From contig JAQGDQ010000020.1 in NCBI GenBank assembly GCA_030141605.1, positions 248,001 to 312,000 on the forward strand: a stretch of DNA of 64,000 bases. The letters are read 5' to 3'. Each line of letters begins with the position of its first letter. The first letter of the stretch is position 1. The translations under genes and the position numbers were made by a program. Below, one piece after another: positions 39,839 to 54,800 of the stretch. The stretch is from Tubiluchus corallicola (Eukaryota; Priapulida; Priapulimorpha; Priapulimorphida; Tubiluchidae). Under the pieces are notes generated by a model that was given only the letters and a program-made list of their open reading frames with translations, searched no databases and was not told where the DNA came from.

Positions 39839-42800
39839 TCAGATGACACTCTCACCAAAATTACTTCCACTTCTAACATTTCTGTTGTAAGACCTGGCCA
39901 AATGTGCACTGGATTTCGCGTAATTAGGTAGTGATTTCGTACCGTAGTGTTGCTTTGACTTATCAATGGTAGCATAAATCTGTCCTCCTGCAGGCTTCGA
40001 ACCGGTGGGCTTGGCACGACTAGAGGGCTTGGAATCTGGAGTGCCTTCATTGAGATCATAGTATTTTAAAAACGGCTGTCCAGATGCCCCGCCTACCTGA
40101 TCTTCTTGTAGCAAAGCCTGTTCATCGTGTACATACTGTCCTGTTAACATGGGTGCGCCACTCGAAGGTTTCCACCCCTGAAACGAATCAACGCTATTCT
40201 GCTTCCACAAATCCGGCTTACAATTCTTCAGATTGCGCGCAATAAAATACGTATCCCCCACAGAAGACGACGAGTCGTAGTCGAGATAGCGTTCGGCGCA
40301 TGCATAACCGTTATTGCGGTCGCCATTTGTGTACACGCTGGCCTCTGTTTGTTCAGCCATGTTTGCATCTAATAAATTGTCATTTTGATGGAATGTTCTG
40401 AATCGGCAAGCAGGTGTACTGGCGTCGCCGGGAGTCGTGTAGCTGTTTCTGCACTGCTTACAAGCGTTTGCACTTGCCACAGAGTTCGTATCGCCTGACG
40501 TAGATGATGACCCAATGACTTTCATTTCTCCGTTGGTGGGACTTTGCAGATGTGACATGACAGTATCACTGCGCCGAATGGCACAGTATTCACTGCCCAC
40601 TGCTGTGTAGTTCGAGTCAGATCTTGGCATGTTAGCTGAGCCATTGTCGGCTTGTAGCAAGGAAGCACTCTCTGTGCCTATCTGCTCTGTTACAGCTGTC
40701 TCCGTGTTCCCCTGCACCACTGAGCCATTGATATGGCTGGTTTCTGTAACGAGGTAAAGCAAATAGTTAAGCCTTGCGTTTCTCAGTGAAAGTTCATCAT
40801 ATTAAAATCTTTGTACTGCGATAGATTTTTCAATCGGCGGTACCACAAATAAAGTTTTAAAAATTAAACATAGTTAATGATCAAAAGCCAGAAAGATCAA
40901 CAAGGACAAAATGTCCTCAAGAGCTGGTTAAATTTTGTTCGTTTGCCTCATCTTTTACTCGCTATAGATTTTTTAAAAACGTATAAACAAATGTCTGTAA
41001 ATAATGGTAGCTTAAAAGGCCAGTGGATAAAAAGGAAATGTTAACCTAATACTTCGCCATAACCAAAATTAGTGTTGACAAGACGTGTAATTAGAAAATC
41101 AAAAGCTAAATATAAAGTCAAAAACGCCGAATATTTGTTTACTTTAAAATTTATTTATTTTATCAGGTAGCGCAGAAAAAACGTGCTGAAGTTTCGACAA
41201 CAATAATATTAGAAGCAAGTCCCCTAACAAAGTTGAAATTTCAAAGCTTAATATTACAATACATTACCTTTTCGCTGCGAAAGTTACTAGTTTTAGTTTA
41301 TAGTTTTAGTAATTTTTAAGTTATAGATGAAAAGCCTTTGTTAAAAATTTAAATTCTCGAACAATGTCAACTAATAATCAACGGGAAAACAGCCATGTTG
41401 AAATATAAATACAACGTGCCAGCAACGTGCTAATATATTCTTGCAAAACAATAAAGAAATCAAGAGCCTCAAAGAGAGATTTGATGCAGAGGAACTAGAA
41501 GCAAAAATGCTGAGCATTATGCTCCATACAGAAGTGAGAAACTATATCAGCTGCTGGAAGAAACATCTTTGACTAGTTTGCATTGAAAACGATTGACATG
41601 AGACGCAGTTGCTTGTAAGTATTAACACTAGTTACAAAACGTGAATTTGCTCAAAACCACAAACCTCTTGATTCTCTTAGCTGATTATCTGTTTCTCTCA
41701 GGCCGCCGCAGCAAAGTGCAGTGACGGTCTTCCTGTACCCATCCCGGTACGATTGAGCTAGGAAGCCATAGAGGAACGGATTGAACAGGCCAGGAAGTGA
41801 CGTGCTGAGCATTATATACATCACAGTTGAGATCTTTAACTGGTAGCCTAGTTTCGTCAATGTTATCACAACCTGAAACAAATATCCCTACACTAAGAAT
41901 ATTAACACAGAGATAATAAGTTCATTAATAAAAGTACTTAAACAATAAAGAAAATAAAAGATATACAACGACTAAATGCACCACTATGGATTATCTTCAG
42001 GTGTAAAGGAAGCGCAGTCGATCACAAAACATTATTATTTTGGATTTTCACATTCACTAAAGATCTAAGAACCTTACGCGAAGAACCACAGTCACCGAAG
42101 AAGGGATACAGTAAGCAAATGCAACAAAAGAAACAAAACAAACAGTAACGCATTGTAGCAACAGATGTCCCAATAGCACCGGGGTGTAAAACAAAATATA
42201 TAAAGTAGAATTCTGTTGTTATTACTAGTGTTTTTTGCGTTTTTCGGACTTCTCTGGTTTTTGATTACTGAGCACAATGTAAACACACTGTGCTTCTTCT
42301 GTGAGTGCATCTCTTCACATGTGGTTTTTCTATGGTTTTTGGTGAATGTGTTTATATTATAAATAAAAAAAATTGTGTTTAGTGATCGTTTGTGTCTTTT
42401 CATTTTCACATAAAGATAATATATAGTGGCGGGCTGAAATGTCGTGCATCTTTTGTTTTCCTTATTATGTGACTTTTTTATTATTTAGAATACTAATCTG
42501 TTTTCTACTCATTAAAGTCGGGTTTAAGGTTAATACATACAACACGATTGAGCAAGCTGTTCTGCTATTATGCTCTTTTGACTGAATATAAATAACAAAC
42601 AGAGATTATTATTATTATTACCCTTATTACCATGCCTATACAACAGGCAGTATAGCAGCAGGGAAACAGCGCTGTCGAACCCTCATATGTATTGTTCCAG
42701 TAAACTACAGCGCCTGGCACAAGACTCATAATATTAAAAAAGCACTTCTTGTATCAAGATGATATGATAACTAAATTTGTTCTTGTCATTATTTTCCGAA

Positions 42801-45800
42801 TGGCGATCCTGTCATTTTTCGAAAACCGTGATGTGCAGTTAAAAAGCGAACTTGTATTTATTAACTATTTGTAGCAGGTAAAATTTTTACCTGACGGGCT
42901 ACCTGATCGTGTTTGTATGTATATGTAGGTAAACTATTTGCTTTACTTTTGCACACTATTATTACTGCCACGTCAGAACATTATTTTTAAGTCATTTTTC
43001 TAAATATTATACGCTCTTCCCAGAACGATGTATAAATGAATCAAACTCCCAGAGAAACGTGACATTTTGCACTGTATTTTTACCTTGTTATTTAATTAAC
43101 CTCTTATTAATCATAATTTCGAGCACATCCACTAGTTTTAATTCAACAACACACAATTGCCACGTATCATGATGGCTGTTAATTTTGTCAATGGGGCAGC
43201 AAATTAGCATTCATTGAGTTTTTTAGTTTGTTTCTCCAATAGGAATCTGTTTATTTTCCAAAATCATAATTTAATAATTAAGCTAAAGATAATTTAAATG
43301 GAAAGAAAAGAGAATTTTAAAGTATATCCCAAAGAACTTTCCATACAAACTTAAATCACCTAGCATTACGCTTACTTGTTTGAAAGACTTCTGTAGTTGA
43401 AAGAGAAAATTCTTAATAATTTAAAGTATTCGCTCCACCTTGTAAAACGGCACTACATCTTACTGACAATACATATAAAGTAATCACATTTTGCTCAGTT
43501 AGTCAAAAGTTTTCTACAAATGCTTTGATTATTTTTTCAAGCTTTACACCTTGTTATCTGAACTTGCTTCAAACGATTTGCCGTTAAAATGGCTGAGCAT
43601 GACGTTCACCGCGGGAGTTTAAATTTACAAGTTTTATACAGCGTTACTGCAAGCCCTGTATGCAATAACATAACACGTAAGTGATTAAAATTTCAAGACG
43701 ATTTTCAATCTTTATTTATGAAGCGTGTTTTCTTGTGCTTTAACGCAAGTTTAACTGATGAAGTTAAATCGACGCCGAGTTATTTTTTGCTATATAATTA
43801 AAACAGCTTAATTAGAATCGAACGATTCTACAGGCATTGGTCAGAGAACAGGAACTGAACTTTATCAAAACGTTGCAGATGCTGTGTTTGAATAAAGCCC
43901 AGGTCTTTGCTTAAGTGGGTGCTGTCCGTCATTTTTATTTGTTTGTTTGTTTTTTTCATTCAAGGCATATTTTCTAGTATGTAAAATAGTTTTTATTCGG
44001 GTTTGATAGATATCTTTAAAAAAAAATTTCATATAGTTCAGCACATTCTAAGTTAGGTTACATAGTGGCATGACCGTCTGCAAAAGTTGCGTTATGCTTA
44101 TAGTTCTTTCTCTTTGGATAACTGTCTAGGAACTGCAAGTCAAAATCCAACATTCAGCGGCAGGTCCTACTCAGAATTAAATTGTTGTGGCGAGACCGAG
44201 GCCAGACTCATTATCAAGGCTGTGCCTCTAAAATGACCTCAACCGTTCGGATGTGTATGCATCTCCCATTTTCGAGATGAACAGTCCAAATCATCACTGT
44301 GAGTGAATATCCCCAGGGGGATGACCCGACTCGGCGCTATCTTAACTTAGGTGGCCAAACGCCGCCGTTTCTACTGGAACTTGTTTCAGTCAAAATAAAG
44401 ACATCTTGATGATATTTTTATTCATATGTCGCCTTCCAATATTCTAACCGATTCCATATTCGATTTTTTCGAACTTCTGGAACCCATTTGGCGGCGAATA
44501 TATTTAACATTTTCCTCTGAGGGTTGATCAATATTCTGCAGTCTGAGAGCTGTAAGAAACATCTATTTAGACGGACGCAACCGCAAAATTAAGTATTTTC
44601 CGCTCTTTTACGTTCTTTCATATTTCTCTCGTCGCGTTGAAAATTCTTAGCTGAATTGATCTTTTCTGAATTTTGCAAGGGGAAATTATACGACAGCTTT
44701 TAGAGCATTAAAATGTCTACATGTTGGAGCAGCTTGCTTAGACATAGTTATTACCATACTTCACGATCATAAAATTTCACTAAACTTGCATAATATGTCA
44801 CTGAATAACTAGGAATCAAAACCACGCAAGGATGAAAGATATTCGACACACGCATTCTCCCAGGCAGGCGCGAATATTGTAGATGCCAGGTAATGAAATG
44901 TATGAGGTTTATTAGCACTTATATTACAGACCGCTGATTATAGTGAGTATACATTAATAAAAGTAATGACAATTTAAAAACAATAAAACATAAAAAGACA
45001 AATAAAACATTTTAATTCTATTTGTTGGTTTGAATAAGATTATTACCATTTAACAGACGTTTAAAATATAGAATGGCAGAATAGAAGTTGCAGTTATCTT
45101 CTGCTTTTAGAATTTCTTAATTAAGTAAAATTGACCTGATTTGAGTTGATAGGTAACAAATGAAAATGTACTTCAGACTGAAATATTTTACTTGGAAAAT
45201 TCTAATTCTTGTTCCTCTGTTCTTCTATCAGTTAATGTTCTTAGTTATAAAGTATGCATTGCACTGTCGAAATCAAGAAACCATTAATTTTCAGAGATCT
45301 AAAAATTTTCATATTCATTTAAATAAATGAAATGATTAAGAAATGATTGCATTGCTTAATTTAATAAGCAGGTGTATTTATATTATTATTCTGCGTAGTC
45401 AGACAATACAAAGCAAAACTGAGAACTTTCAACAAGCGACACTAATAAAGACAACTTTTCTGCGATCCGGATATAACATCTACCAATTGAAGCACTGCTT
45501 ACGGTTTGATACTACGCCAGAAAATTTGAGATCAAGTCTGTATGAGAGTATGAGTACAAGCTGATTATAGTAAAAGTGAGAAAACTACTCCATGTTGCGA
45601 TACAACAAGTAAAAACAATACACCTAGGAACGCTTCGAAGTGAAATATTACAATTAAATAAAACGTGCGGTACGCTGAAGGAAGCGCGCAAACCTTGGAC
45701 TCGAGGGATATATGAAAACCGGCAACGCTGCTGTGTCAAATGTGATTTGCTGTTCACAAATAATTGCATCGTAAATTATGGTTGTCATGTAAATCTCGAA

Positions 45801-48800
45801 AATTAAATTATGCAGTATACCCCTGCATGTATGGAGCATGGACACGAAGGAACAAGACTGTTCGGTATTGTGTAGAGTTTAAACATGGAGAAAGACTTTA
45901 ACATTAATAAGACTTAAAGGACAAGAAAAGGGGTACCTCAAGTAAGTTTCCGAAAAATTGCCTTAAAAAAATTATGTTAGTTTGTAGCAATTTTATGCTA
46001 TATATCGTACTCGCACTGAAAGGATTTTTTTGTTTTCATTTTAAATCTCCCGCAATACTGTTCCGACGGCATATACGCACTACGTAAATCAGGGGAAGAA
46101 AAATAAATGTTAAATTATGTCCCGAAGAACTTTCCAGGCAAATCTATATTACTTATTATTTCGCTTACCTGCTTGAAAGACTTATGTAACTAGAAAAGAA
46201 AATTTTTAATAATTTAAAATGTTTTCAGCAATTGTTTTTTTGCTGACTGTCTAGCGGTTTTGCGGAAATCATAATAATAATGTAATGATGTGTTATTGTA
46301 ACTGGTTTTGGTAAACCAACCAGATGCGAAACTGTAAGCTAAAATTTTTGTCAAACTAGTATAGAACGCGAAGTATTGGGTTACTCGCTTACTAAGTTTT
46401 TCGTAACTTATCAACTGTCTATATACATCGCTTAGAGCATCTTTTAGCGTTGCCATATAATCCATTTCGTAAATATGTAATTTAGAACGCTGCTTGACAT
46501 TGCTATAGATCCGTTTTACCGCAAAAATTTAGAATATGAGTAGCTCTACTGTTAGGTTACAATATAAAAACCTATTAATCAAACAGCAACGAAATTAGCT
46601 TGTTCAGAATATTAAAACTTTGCTGCAGAATAAACAACTGCTGGGAACGCATTGATGGGTTCTGAATACAATCGTTATAGTGCTATACGAATCATGACAT
46701 CTTTCGAGAAAAAGTTTGAGGTAAACGAGCAAGTATTGAATACACTAATTAGCTGTGATGTTTGCTTAACTATGTGCACAATAGTTAGTCTATAACTGGT
46801 GTTCCTCTGTTCCTCGAATGAAGTTTAATCAGCGCCGGTGATTGATGCTTTGCATTTTTGTCAAATCTCAAGGCGGCCGCAAGATCTATTAATAATGTGG
46901 AAGAAGAGGAATGTAGCTCTTACTACAAGCATAAACTTCTAAACTTTGACACTGAAGAGACAGAAGTTGTTGATTGGATGGTTTACACACCCTCTTTCAA
47001 CTAGGGTCCCTCTACGACCTATTTGCAGTTTCAAATGGTCGGGAATGGATTTTATTTTTAGTCTCTGACGTGAAATGATTTCATGATGTCTAGATTTAGG
47101 ATCACAAAAGCTTGTAAGTATACCTAGGAGTGAAGTCTATTTAGTCACTAAAGACAAAGCAAAATTAACATAATCTTTGGTTTGAAGACCACAAGAACAT
47201 GACAACAGCTATTGCCACTAAATTGGGCATAGGTTCGAAGACGTGTGCGGTTTTTTGGACTGGTACCTACATTTTTCCTAACTACTGTTTAGTATGAGAA
47301 TGGATCAATGCTAATTGTGACAAACACATTGCGGATGGAGCACTAATTAAGTTGTATGGAAAGCTTTACTGAACATAAATGATTAGTTTTACATGTTGTA
47401 ATCGTCAACGAAGTAATCTTCAAAACCTAAGAACAAGGAACAACGTTATAGGATAAGCACGTGGAAAAGTGAACACTGCGTTGCACCTACTACTAAGACT
47501 TGCATTTGTAATTTTTGGCCTGGCAATTAGATCCAATTGGGTTAATCCAAATCGGTGGATTTCTGTGCCTTAGCACGTATATGTTAGCCCATTATATGCG
47601 TGACCTATTATAATAGAAAATCATGAACGACATTCCTGATCATATTTGATTTGGGCAGTCACTATAGAAATGTTCACATCAAGTTTTGCCGCTGATGTCT
47701 TCAATGTCATCTTAAAAGCAATGTAGGCCTCTATTTTGCCACATGTGGAACCAAAATGTTAAAGTAAGCTTAACGGCCATCAAGTAAGCCTAAAAATTCG
47801 GTGAAGAGTGCTTTTAATACAACTATTTTTGACAAAATCAACGAAAAACATGCTGAAACGAGATGCGCAAAATAGCAACAAGTGTTCATGGCAACTATCC
47901 TGTGTACCGTGCCTTAAGATGGCCCTGGACATTTTCTGTTGATGGAGTGTCAGTTTTCAAGTGTCATCTTTGGCACTTGAAGTTCTCTAGCAGAAAATTA
48001 CAGATAAATTTGTAGTGACAGGGACAACTTTTCTATTGTAGCCCGCAGAACGACATGGCACTAATTCTTAGGATTGGGTTGGAATTAACATTCCGTTGAT
48101 TAAGTGTAATTTATGCGGAATATTACTGTTTAGCAGAAAGCCACCAACGATTTCCTAATGGTCATTTCTCGATCAAGACATCTAGAACAAATCGGTCTGA
48201 ACAGGACGTTTTCCCTTGATAAGCACTGAGTCTGGAGATAAGTTTGGAGCGGGCATTTTAATCATCTTTGCAGTTTCATTGAATATAGCAGATAAAATTG
48301 CTGTCATAGGTCAGTTCTTGGTAAAGACAGTCTATGAAGCCATTTAGTGCAATTGTTTGACTTGGATATGGTGTATTCGTTAAATACCGCTTTTTGTTTA
48401 TTGCTTAATCATTATGGCAGCAAGGCCTCAGGTAAATCATCAGTGTAATATTAAGCATAGCTTATTAGATTTCTTTCATATGGAACTACAAAACTAGTTG
48501 AAGCCTTTGCGGCTGATTAAGCGGTTTGAACATTTAGTATGGTTAGCGTTTACCTTACATATAAGGTTGCAACAACTGCATAGAGAGTCAAGGGACAACG
48601 TGTGCGGTACGATTAGAGTTTACCGCGTACAGTTGTCGCAAGTAATCAAGCTTGCTCAAAACCTGTGCGTCAAGCAGAGTGTCAAGCAACCGCAACAATA
48701 TCCTATTATCTGAAATGAAGAAGACCAATAGCGCACATGACTTATTGATTTCAGCAGCTGTGCACGAGAACGATTAACGTCTTCGCGATGTGCCCGGTGT

Positions 48801-51800
48801 CCGCAACAAACTGCAATTACTTGATTTGCCCTACCGGCAAGCATAAATTGTTCATTTGCAAACTGTACGAACTATTAACTCAGTATGGCTTCGTCTAGCA
48901 GTTTATGACACCCCTGGTATAACTCTTGGGAATTAGGCTTCTGAAAACAAGCCACGTGCGAAAGAATAAAAAAGTCGAAAGGATGCATTAAAGATTAATG
49001 CTCTTTTGCAGTGCTCATATAACTTGATTATACGACTAGTAGAGTGACAGTAATCGTCCGTATTTGGGGTAGTAACGGCCAAGAACGACTCGTAATTACC
49101 ACATTCTTTCTGAAATTCTGATTCATTAACTGGTTAGGCTATAATGCACAATAAGTTTGCAATGAAGTTCTGATAACCCTATTCAAGTGCTTTAAATTAA
49201 ATTAACAAAGTGCACCGTTGATGCTTAAAAATTTACGATATACAGTATTGTAATAAAATTGCTTGTTACAACTGGTAATGTACTTAGCGCCCGATATTGT
49301 GTAGTCCAGGAAAAAATAACGCATAATCTAATAAAAGTTGACACATAATGTGATAACCCGAAGAGCAGCGTATATTATAAAACCACAAAACAATGTGATA
49401 ACTAACTAAATTAGTGATACCTGGTACCAATAGTGTAGTGTTGAGGGACTACGTGGGAATGGCGTATTTCTTGACTCGGTTTGAAAGTGATGTTGCCTCA
49501 CTAGTTCAAGTTAATTTTAACCGGCACTTCTCATATAGTTTATACATACCATGCGTAGGCCTACAGCGGTATTCTAGTAGAAATGTGTCTGAACACAATA
49601 GTTATTTACATGCCTTTAACTCAGTGTAGCATTATGTTAAAAATTTTAAAAGACTCGTAATTTGGATAAAACTCGTGTATTCGACTATGATATTTTACAT
49701 TCATATAACCAATAAATAATCGGATCCGTTTCCGCTAGTGCTCACACAGAAACTACTAATTTGAAACTTTATAGCTGCTTATAAAGTATATATTTTAAAA
49801 ATATTTGGAAACCAGCAGGCGTAAAGCACTTATACTGACCCTTTAACTATGTTACTATTTGTTTCCATAGATGTAGACTCCTGTGTTAAATAATGTCTTC
49901 CAAAAGTGTATTAAAAGTACCGAGTATGCGTGTTGGTGTTCGTGCGTGAGTGTTAATTCAGTCATTGGATTAAATACTTGATACGTCAGTGAAAAAGCAG
50001 TCATGAACCAAGGAAAAACAACAACAACATCATACCACAAAGAAGTGGAGCGGTTAGTTGATTAAATGAGCCGTCATTGACTCACTGCGCTGATGGTAAA
50101 TCGTTGAAGAGGGTTGCGATGTCCAGGAACTAATACGCACCTCTTCATATTCCAAAAAAATCAAAAATATTTTAATACATATTATAAGAAAACTGTACCA
50201 AGTAACATTAATTCTACTTGTTATTACATTAGGTTAGAATTTTTGTTATTACGTTATTTTGGGGGTCTAACATTATGCGTTAGTATCGGTTACTTTTATT
50301 ATGCGACCAGTATCGGTTATTTATATTACATTGCGCGTTTATTTTTTATTGCAATATGTGTTAATTTTTTGTGTTAAAATACAAGCGTTTATTGCAATAT
50401 CAGCTATAACACGGTAGAACACAGCCTTGGTTTTTCGTACTATATAAAAAGTATTTTAGAATGCAATCTAAAACACCTGTGCTATCTGCCATACTACCGA
50501 GGACAATTTGTCCTATTAACGACACACATATGCTGTCTTATCTTACAATACTGCCCTTCACAATGGGCTGGATTTCGTCTCGCCACAACCATTTAACATT
50601 AACAGGCAGGTCTACAGTTGAATTGCGGCCGCTCACTGTAAAACACTGACTGAAAAGGGTTTGGCCTTTTTTGACAAGGTAATTTCACTGCAAAGTAAGC
50701 GTTAAAATATGATTACAGCATGACGACTACTTAGCCTTAGAATAGTTTCTCTAAAACTACCGATTTGAAAAAACCGCTTTTATTGAATAGTGTTTGTGGC
50801 GTGAATATCCCCTAATTTTAGCCAGATTTCCAAAGTGTAAGGACGTGCCATCTGGAGAAGAATTTTCCTAACAGCTTTTGCCTGGAAATTGTTCATCCAG
50901 AAATGGCCAAGCTTGACGCATAATATTACATTGTTTATGTATCCATACCCAAAATGCTTAACTGTCCAATTATCTAGATTTTCACTGCCCAAGAGTCCAC
51001 TGTCCAAGTGTCCGTTATAAATTGCTGAAGTGATCACTGTCAAGTGTCTGCCACTAATGTGCTCATTATCAAAGTGTCTTAACTCCTTAGTCTAGTAAGA
51101 CAGGCCGAAGAATAACGGATTGGCGCTATTAATAGTTTTTGAAAGTTATTGTTGTTTGAAGTTTTATAAGTTATTTAATTATTTTGTCATCCCCATGTTC
51201 ACGCAATGGGGAAAAACTCAAAGAATAGAAATGTGGAAACCGCTTTTCGTCAAAGAAGATTTCTTTGACGAATAAACTCGGAATTGTATTCGTGTTTTGC
51301 TTGAGTATTCGTTATTGCACTACACTTGAGTACTGCGTATTGATCGCATGAACGTGCGCGCATTTCAGCAAAAATAATGCTTTCTTGTGTACGATAATGA
51401 ATGCAAAGCAAAGGCAATCTGTCCAATGACATGTACGAATGATATATAGAGCTTCTGTGTTGATATGCAGTTTGACAAACTCAGATAAGCTGCCTAAGAC
51501 TTGAATGTCACGCACAATAGACTTGGCGTTAGACGATCAACATAAATGGACGCCAAATTGTCCCTGAAGATGAAACTGTTTGTTACTAAAGATGAAATTG
51601 TTTTCTTTCGTGCATCTGCAGTTTTTAATCAAAACAAGATTTCCTACGTATTTTGCAGGCTCTTTGTAATTAGGAAGTAATTTCACGTGTGCCTTGGTTT
51701 CAATCTTATAAATGCTGTGTTTGCATGTTAGGAATGGCTCTACTCACATCAAATTTCTCAACCGGTTACGCAAATGAAAATCGCTATGCGTGAAGTTTAA

Positions 51801-54800
51801 ATAGCGACTTCGACAATTTTTTTACAATATGAAGATTAAGATTTTAATTGGGAACAAACAAAGTTATGTTTTTTTAATACACTACGTGGAAACTGTGCGC
51901 ATTATTGATATTGGTGGATGAGTAGCATTGGTAAGACATGGAGGTTAGACTGATGAATAGTTGTTGATAGCATGAAGTGTGTAGTTCCAGATTTGTTGTG
52001 ACAGCAATTCGGCCTATAGCTTTTTTCATATTTTCACGCGATATATTAATATTTTACAATTTATGTTTAAATACCCACAAAATCGTTAAATTACCCCTTG
52101 CTTGGACGTGAATTGTTTTCATTTTACATTATAAAATTGCCACAACGGCCACTGAAAACATTGTACAGAACACTTGCACACTTGAATAATAATAAATCTG
52201 AATATTCAATTTGTAGTTTTGTTTACGTCATCCGTGGGACATCTGTACATGTAACAATGCAGAATAATCTGAAATGACATGTACATAGCGGTGTTGCTGC
52301 TATAATGTTCTGAAACATTCTCTAACTGCAATATATAAATTAGACCACTAGAACATTGATAGGCTGGTACATGTGAAGTGTTTTTATGGTATGAATTTTA
52401 AGCTTTTGATTTTCTTGTGCATACTTTTTATAATTGCTCTTATACGGCGTTTATTATTTGTGCACTATTATTTTTACAAATGCCGTTAACGATCTTAGTG
52501 TTCTGCGCAGAAATTAAATTCAACTGTTTTGTTAAAAATAGTTTTATATAATTATTTCAATTACTTTGTTAGTACTGAATTAAAAATATTTTGTTTTTTT
52601 GGCTTCATTCTCCAAAAATATCTATTTTATTTCGTCCCTGTAGTTTAAGACATAACAACATGCAGGAAAAATTTTCAGTATAGTGTCGTTTCTGGGTTAC
52701 TGGTTATTTCTTCAAATGTATACTGTGTGCAATGAAGCCATAGTGTCATAGACATTTATAATAAAGTAATAACAGCGAAGCAGCGAACGAATTCTAGAAA
52801 GGCAAAGCTGTTAACAATTACTTATTCATGAATAATAAACGCATTATGTTTAGGTGTTTGCTTGAGTTTGAGACTGCTCAGACATTTGAACAACAACGTC
52901 TAATAAGTACAAGATCATGCGGTGGTCACTTGATGATTGGGTAGCAGATGGCTTCATCGTTTGTAATTTCCAGCCATAATTATTGTTCGTCAGCGTTTTC
53001 TGCCGTTGTGCAAATCTAATATGACCGCTTGACACATCGTACACGAGATATGACCACAGATTTTGTAGAAGGAGATATTGTATCTTGCCATTGCAAATGT
53101 CATCAAAATTTCTGTTAAGCCATTTGTTTAATAGAAACCCTTCCCATCTTTCCAAGGTGCGGAATGGACAACGAGGTCATAAAAAATGACACAACTTTTA
53201 TTACCATGTAAGGATGACCAAGTCCTAGTTAGGCTAAAAGGAAAAAAGGAAAATTCATTTTCTTATTGAAAAACTAAACATGAAGAATAACTATTGTAAT
53301 CTTAACGTCAAGATTATTATTACAGTGGTTTTGTACCATCACAAACACGAAGATTATTTTTTATAAATTATTTTAGTTTAATAATTCCGTTATTAAAGCC
53401 TACTTGGCAGTGTCATTTCAATATAATAGTCTCATATTATTAAAAATCCGCGTGATAATAAGCCGGATTGCCGTGGACATAAAATTTGATATCGATAACT
53501 ATATCCGTAATCCATAGATTTTACTTCATTTTTCGTGGATCTATCCTAACCTCACAGTTGGTCACACTGCAAATGTAGAAAAGCAAATGATGAAATGCTT
53601 ATATTTGTATAAAATGCATTAAAACAGAAGCGCGCTTTTATCAAATACACAGACATGTAGCCCTATTATAGAGGATATAAATGTCATTCTCTCGTATTCG
53701 TATCTTTCAGGCGTTTAGTCATCCTTAAACGACAACTTGAACGGTTTTGCATCAAAGCTTTGTCCATTTGACTTTAGCTTTATATAAGGAGTGTAAGAAG
53801 AGTGTAAGAGTGTACGACCTCTGGCTGAGGAAAGGACATTCCCGAAACGCCACCAGTCTTAGCGATGATAATGCCTCTGATATGCGTGTATCATTTCCAA
53901 TGTTTTTTTGTCGTCGCTGTTCTGTTTTTTATTCGCTTTTTTGTTCCTGCTCTGTATGATTGTGTTCTCATGTTCTTATGCTATACAGGCGGCTTAAAAT
54001 ATAGTTTGACCCCAAAATTCCTACAAAAGGTTTTTCAGCGGTTTTTTCATAGTACCAGGTGTGTTTCAAACCATGTTAAAAGTTCACAATAGTTTAACGA
54101 CTAAACAGGCCTAATTTTCAAGATGTCATCAAATGTGGGTAAAAATATTTATTTTTGTTTTCGTTATCCATCCTAGATAAGTAATTTTTGTGTCTAATCG
54201 CGTGTCTTTCGAATCGAGGACTCTAATTTGCATATTTGGGTATGCATCCTTGCTTATGCTCCTTAAATGACTGTGAAACATGTAAATATTAATGACACTT
54301 TCTGAACTGCTTAGGCCTGTGGGATTCCAAATTGTGAATAGTGACATTGTCAGTCAGTATCCGGTGAGATACATATATGTAAATGACCTTACTCTTAGCG
54401 AATCAACAGGTTTCAAAATAGTAAATTAGGTGATGTGGTTAATGAACTATCCAGTTAAGCAGACTAGGACAGCACGTTACGCAAACTAACAAAATGTAAA
54501 TTGTTGAATTTTGATTTTTTTTTATTAGAAATATAACCACATAACCAACAGATATTGGTCTAAATGACACAATCCCGTAGTAGACCATGAAAAGCTATTG
54601 AGAGTCACTTTACAAGGAAGCTTAGAGGGGGATATCTTTGTCAATTCTTTAACCTCAAAAGCTGATTGTGCATTTTAAGGTTTCTGACACGTTTAAGTCC
54701 AAATGACGTTGGTCTTTTAGAAAACGCAATTGCCATCTGATTTTACTCCTCCCATTTTGCCATTTATCTTCAAATATGAAAATGTTCATTATTCTTTCAA

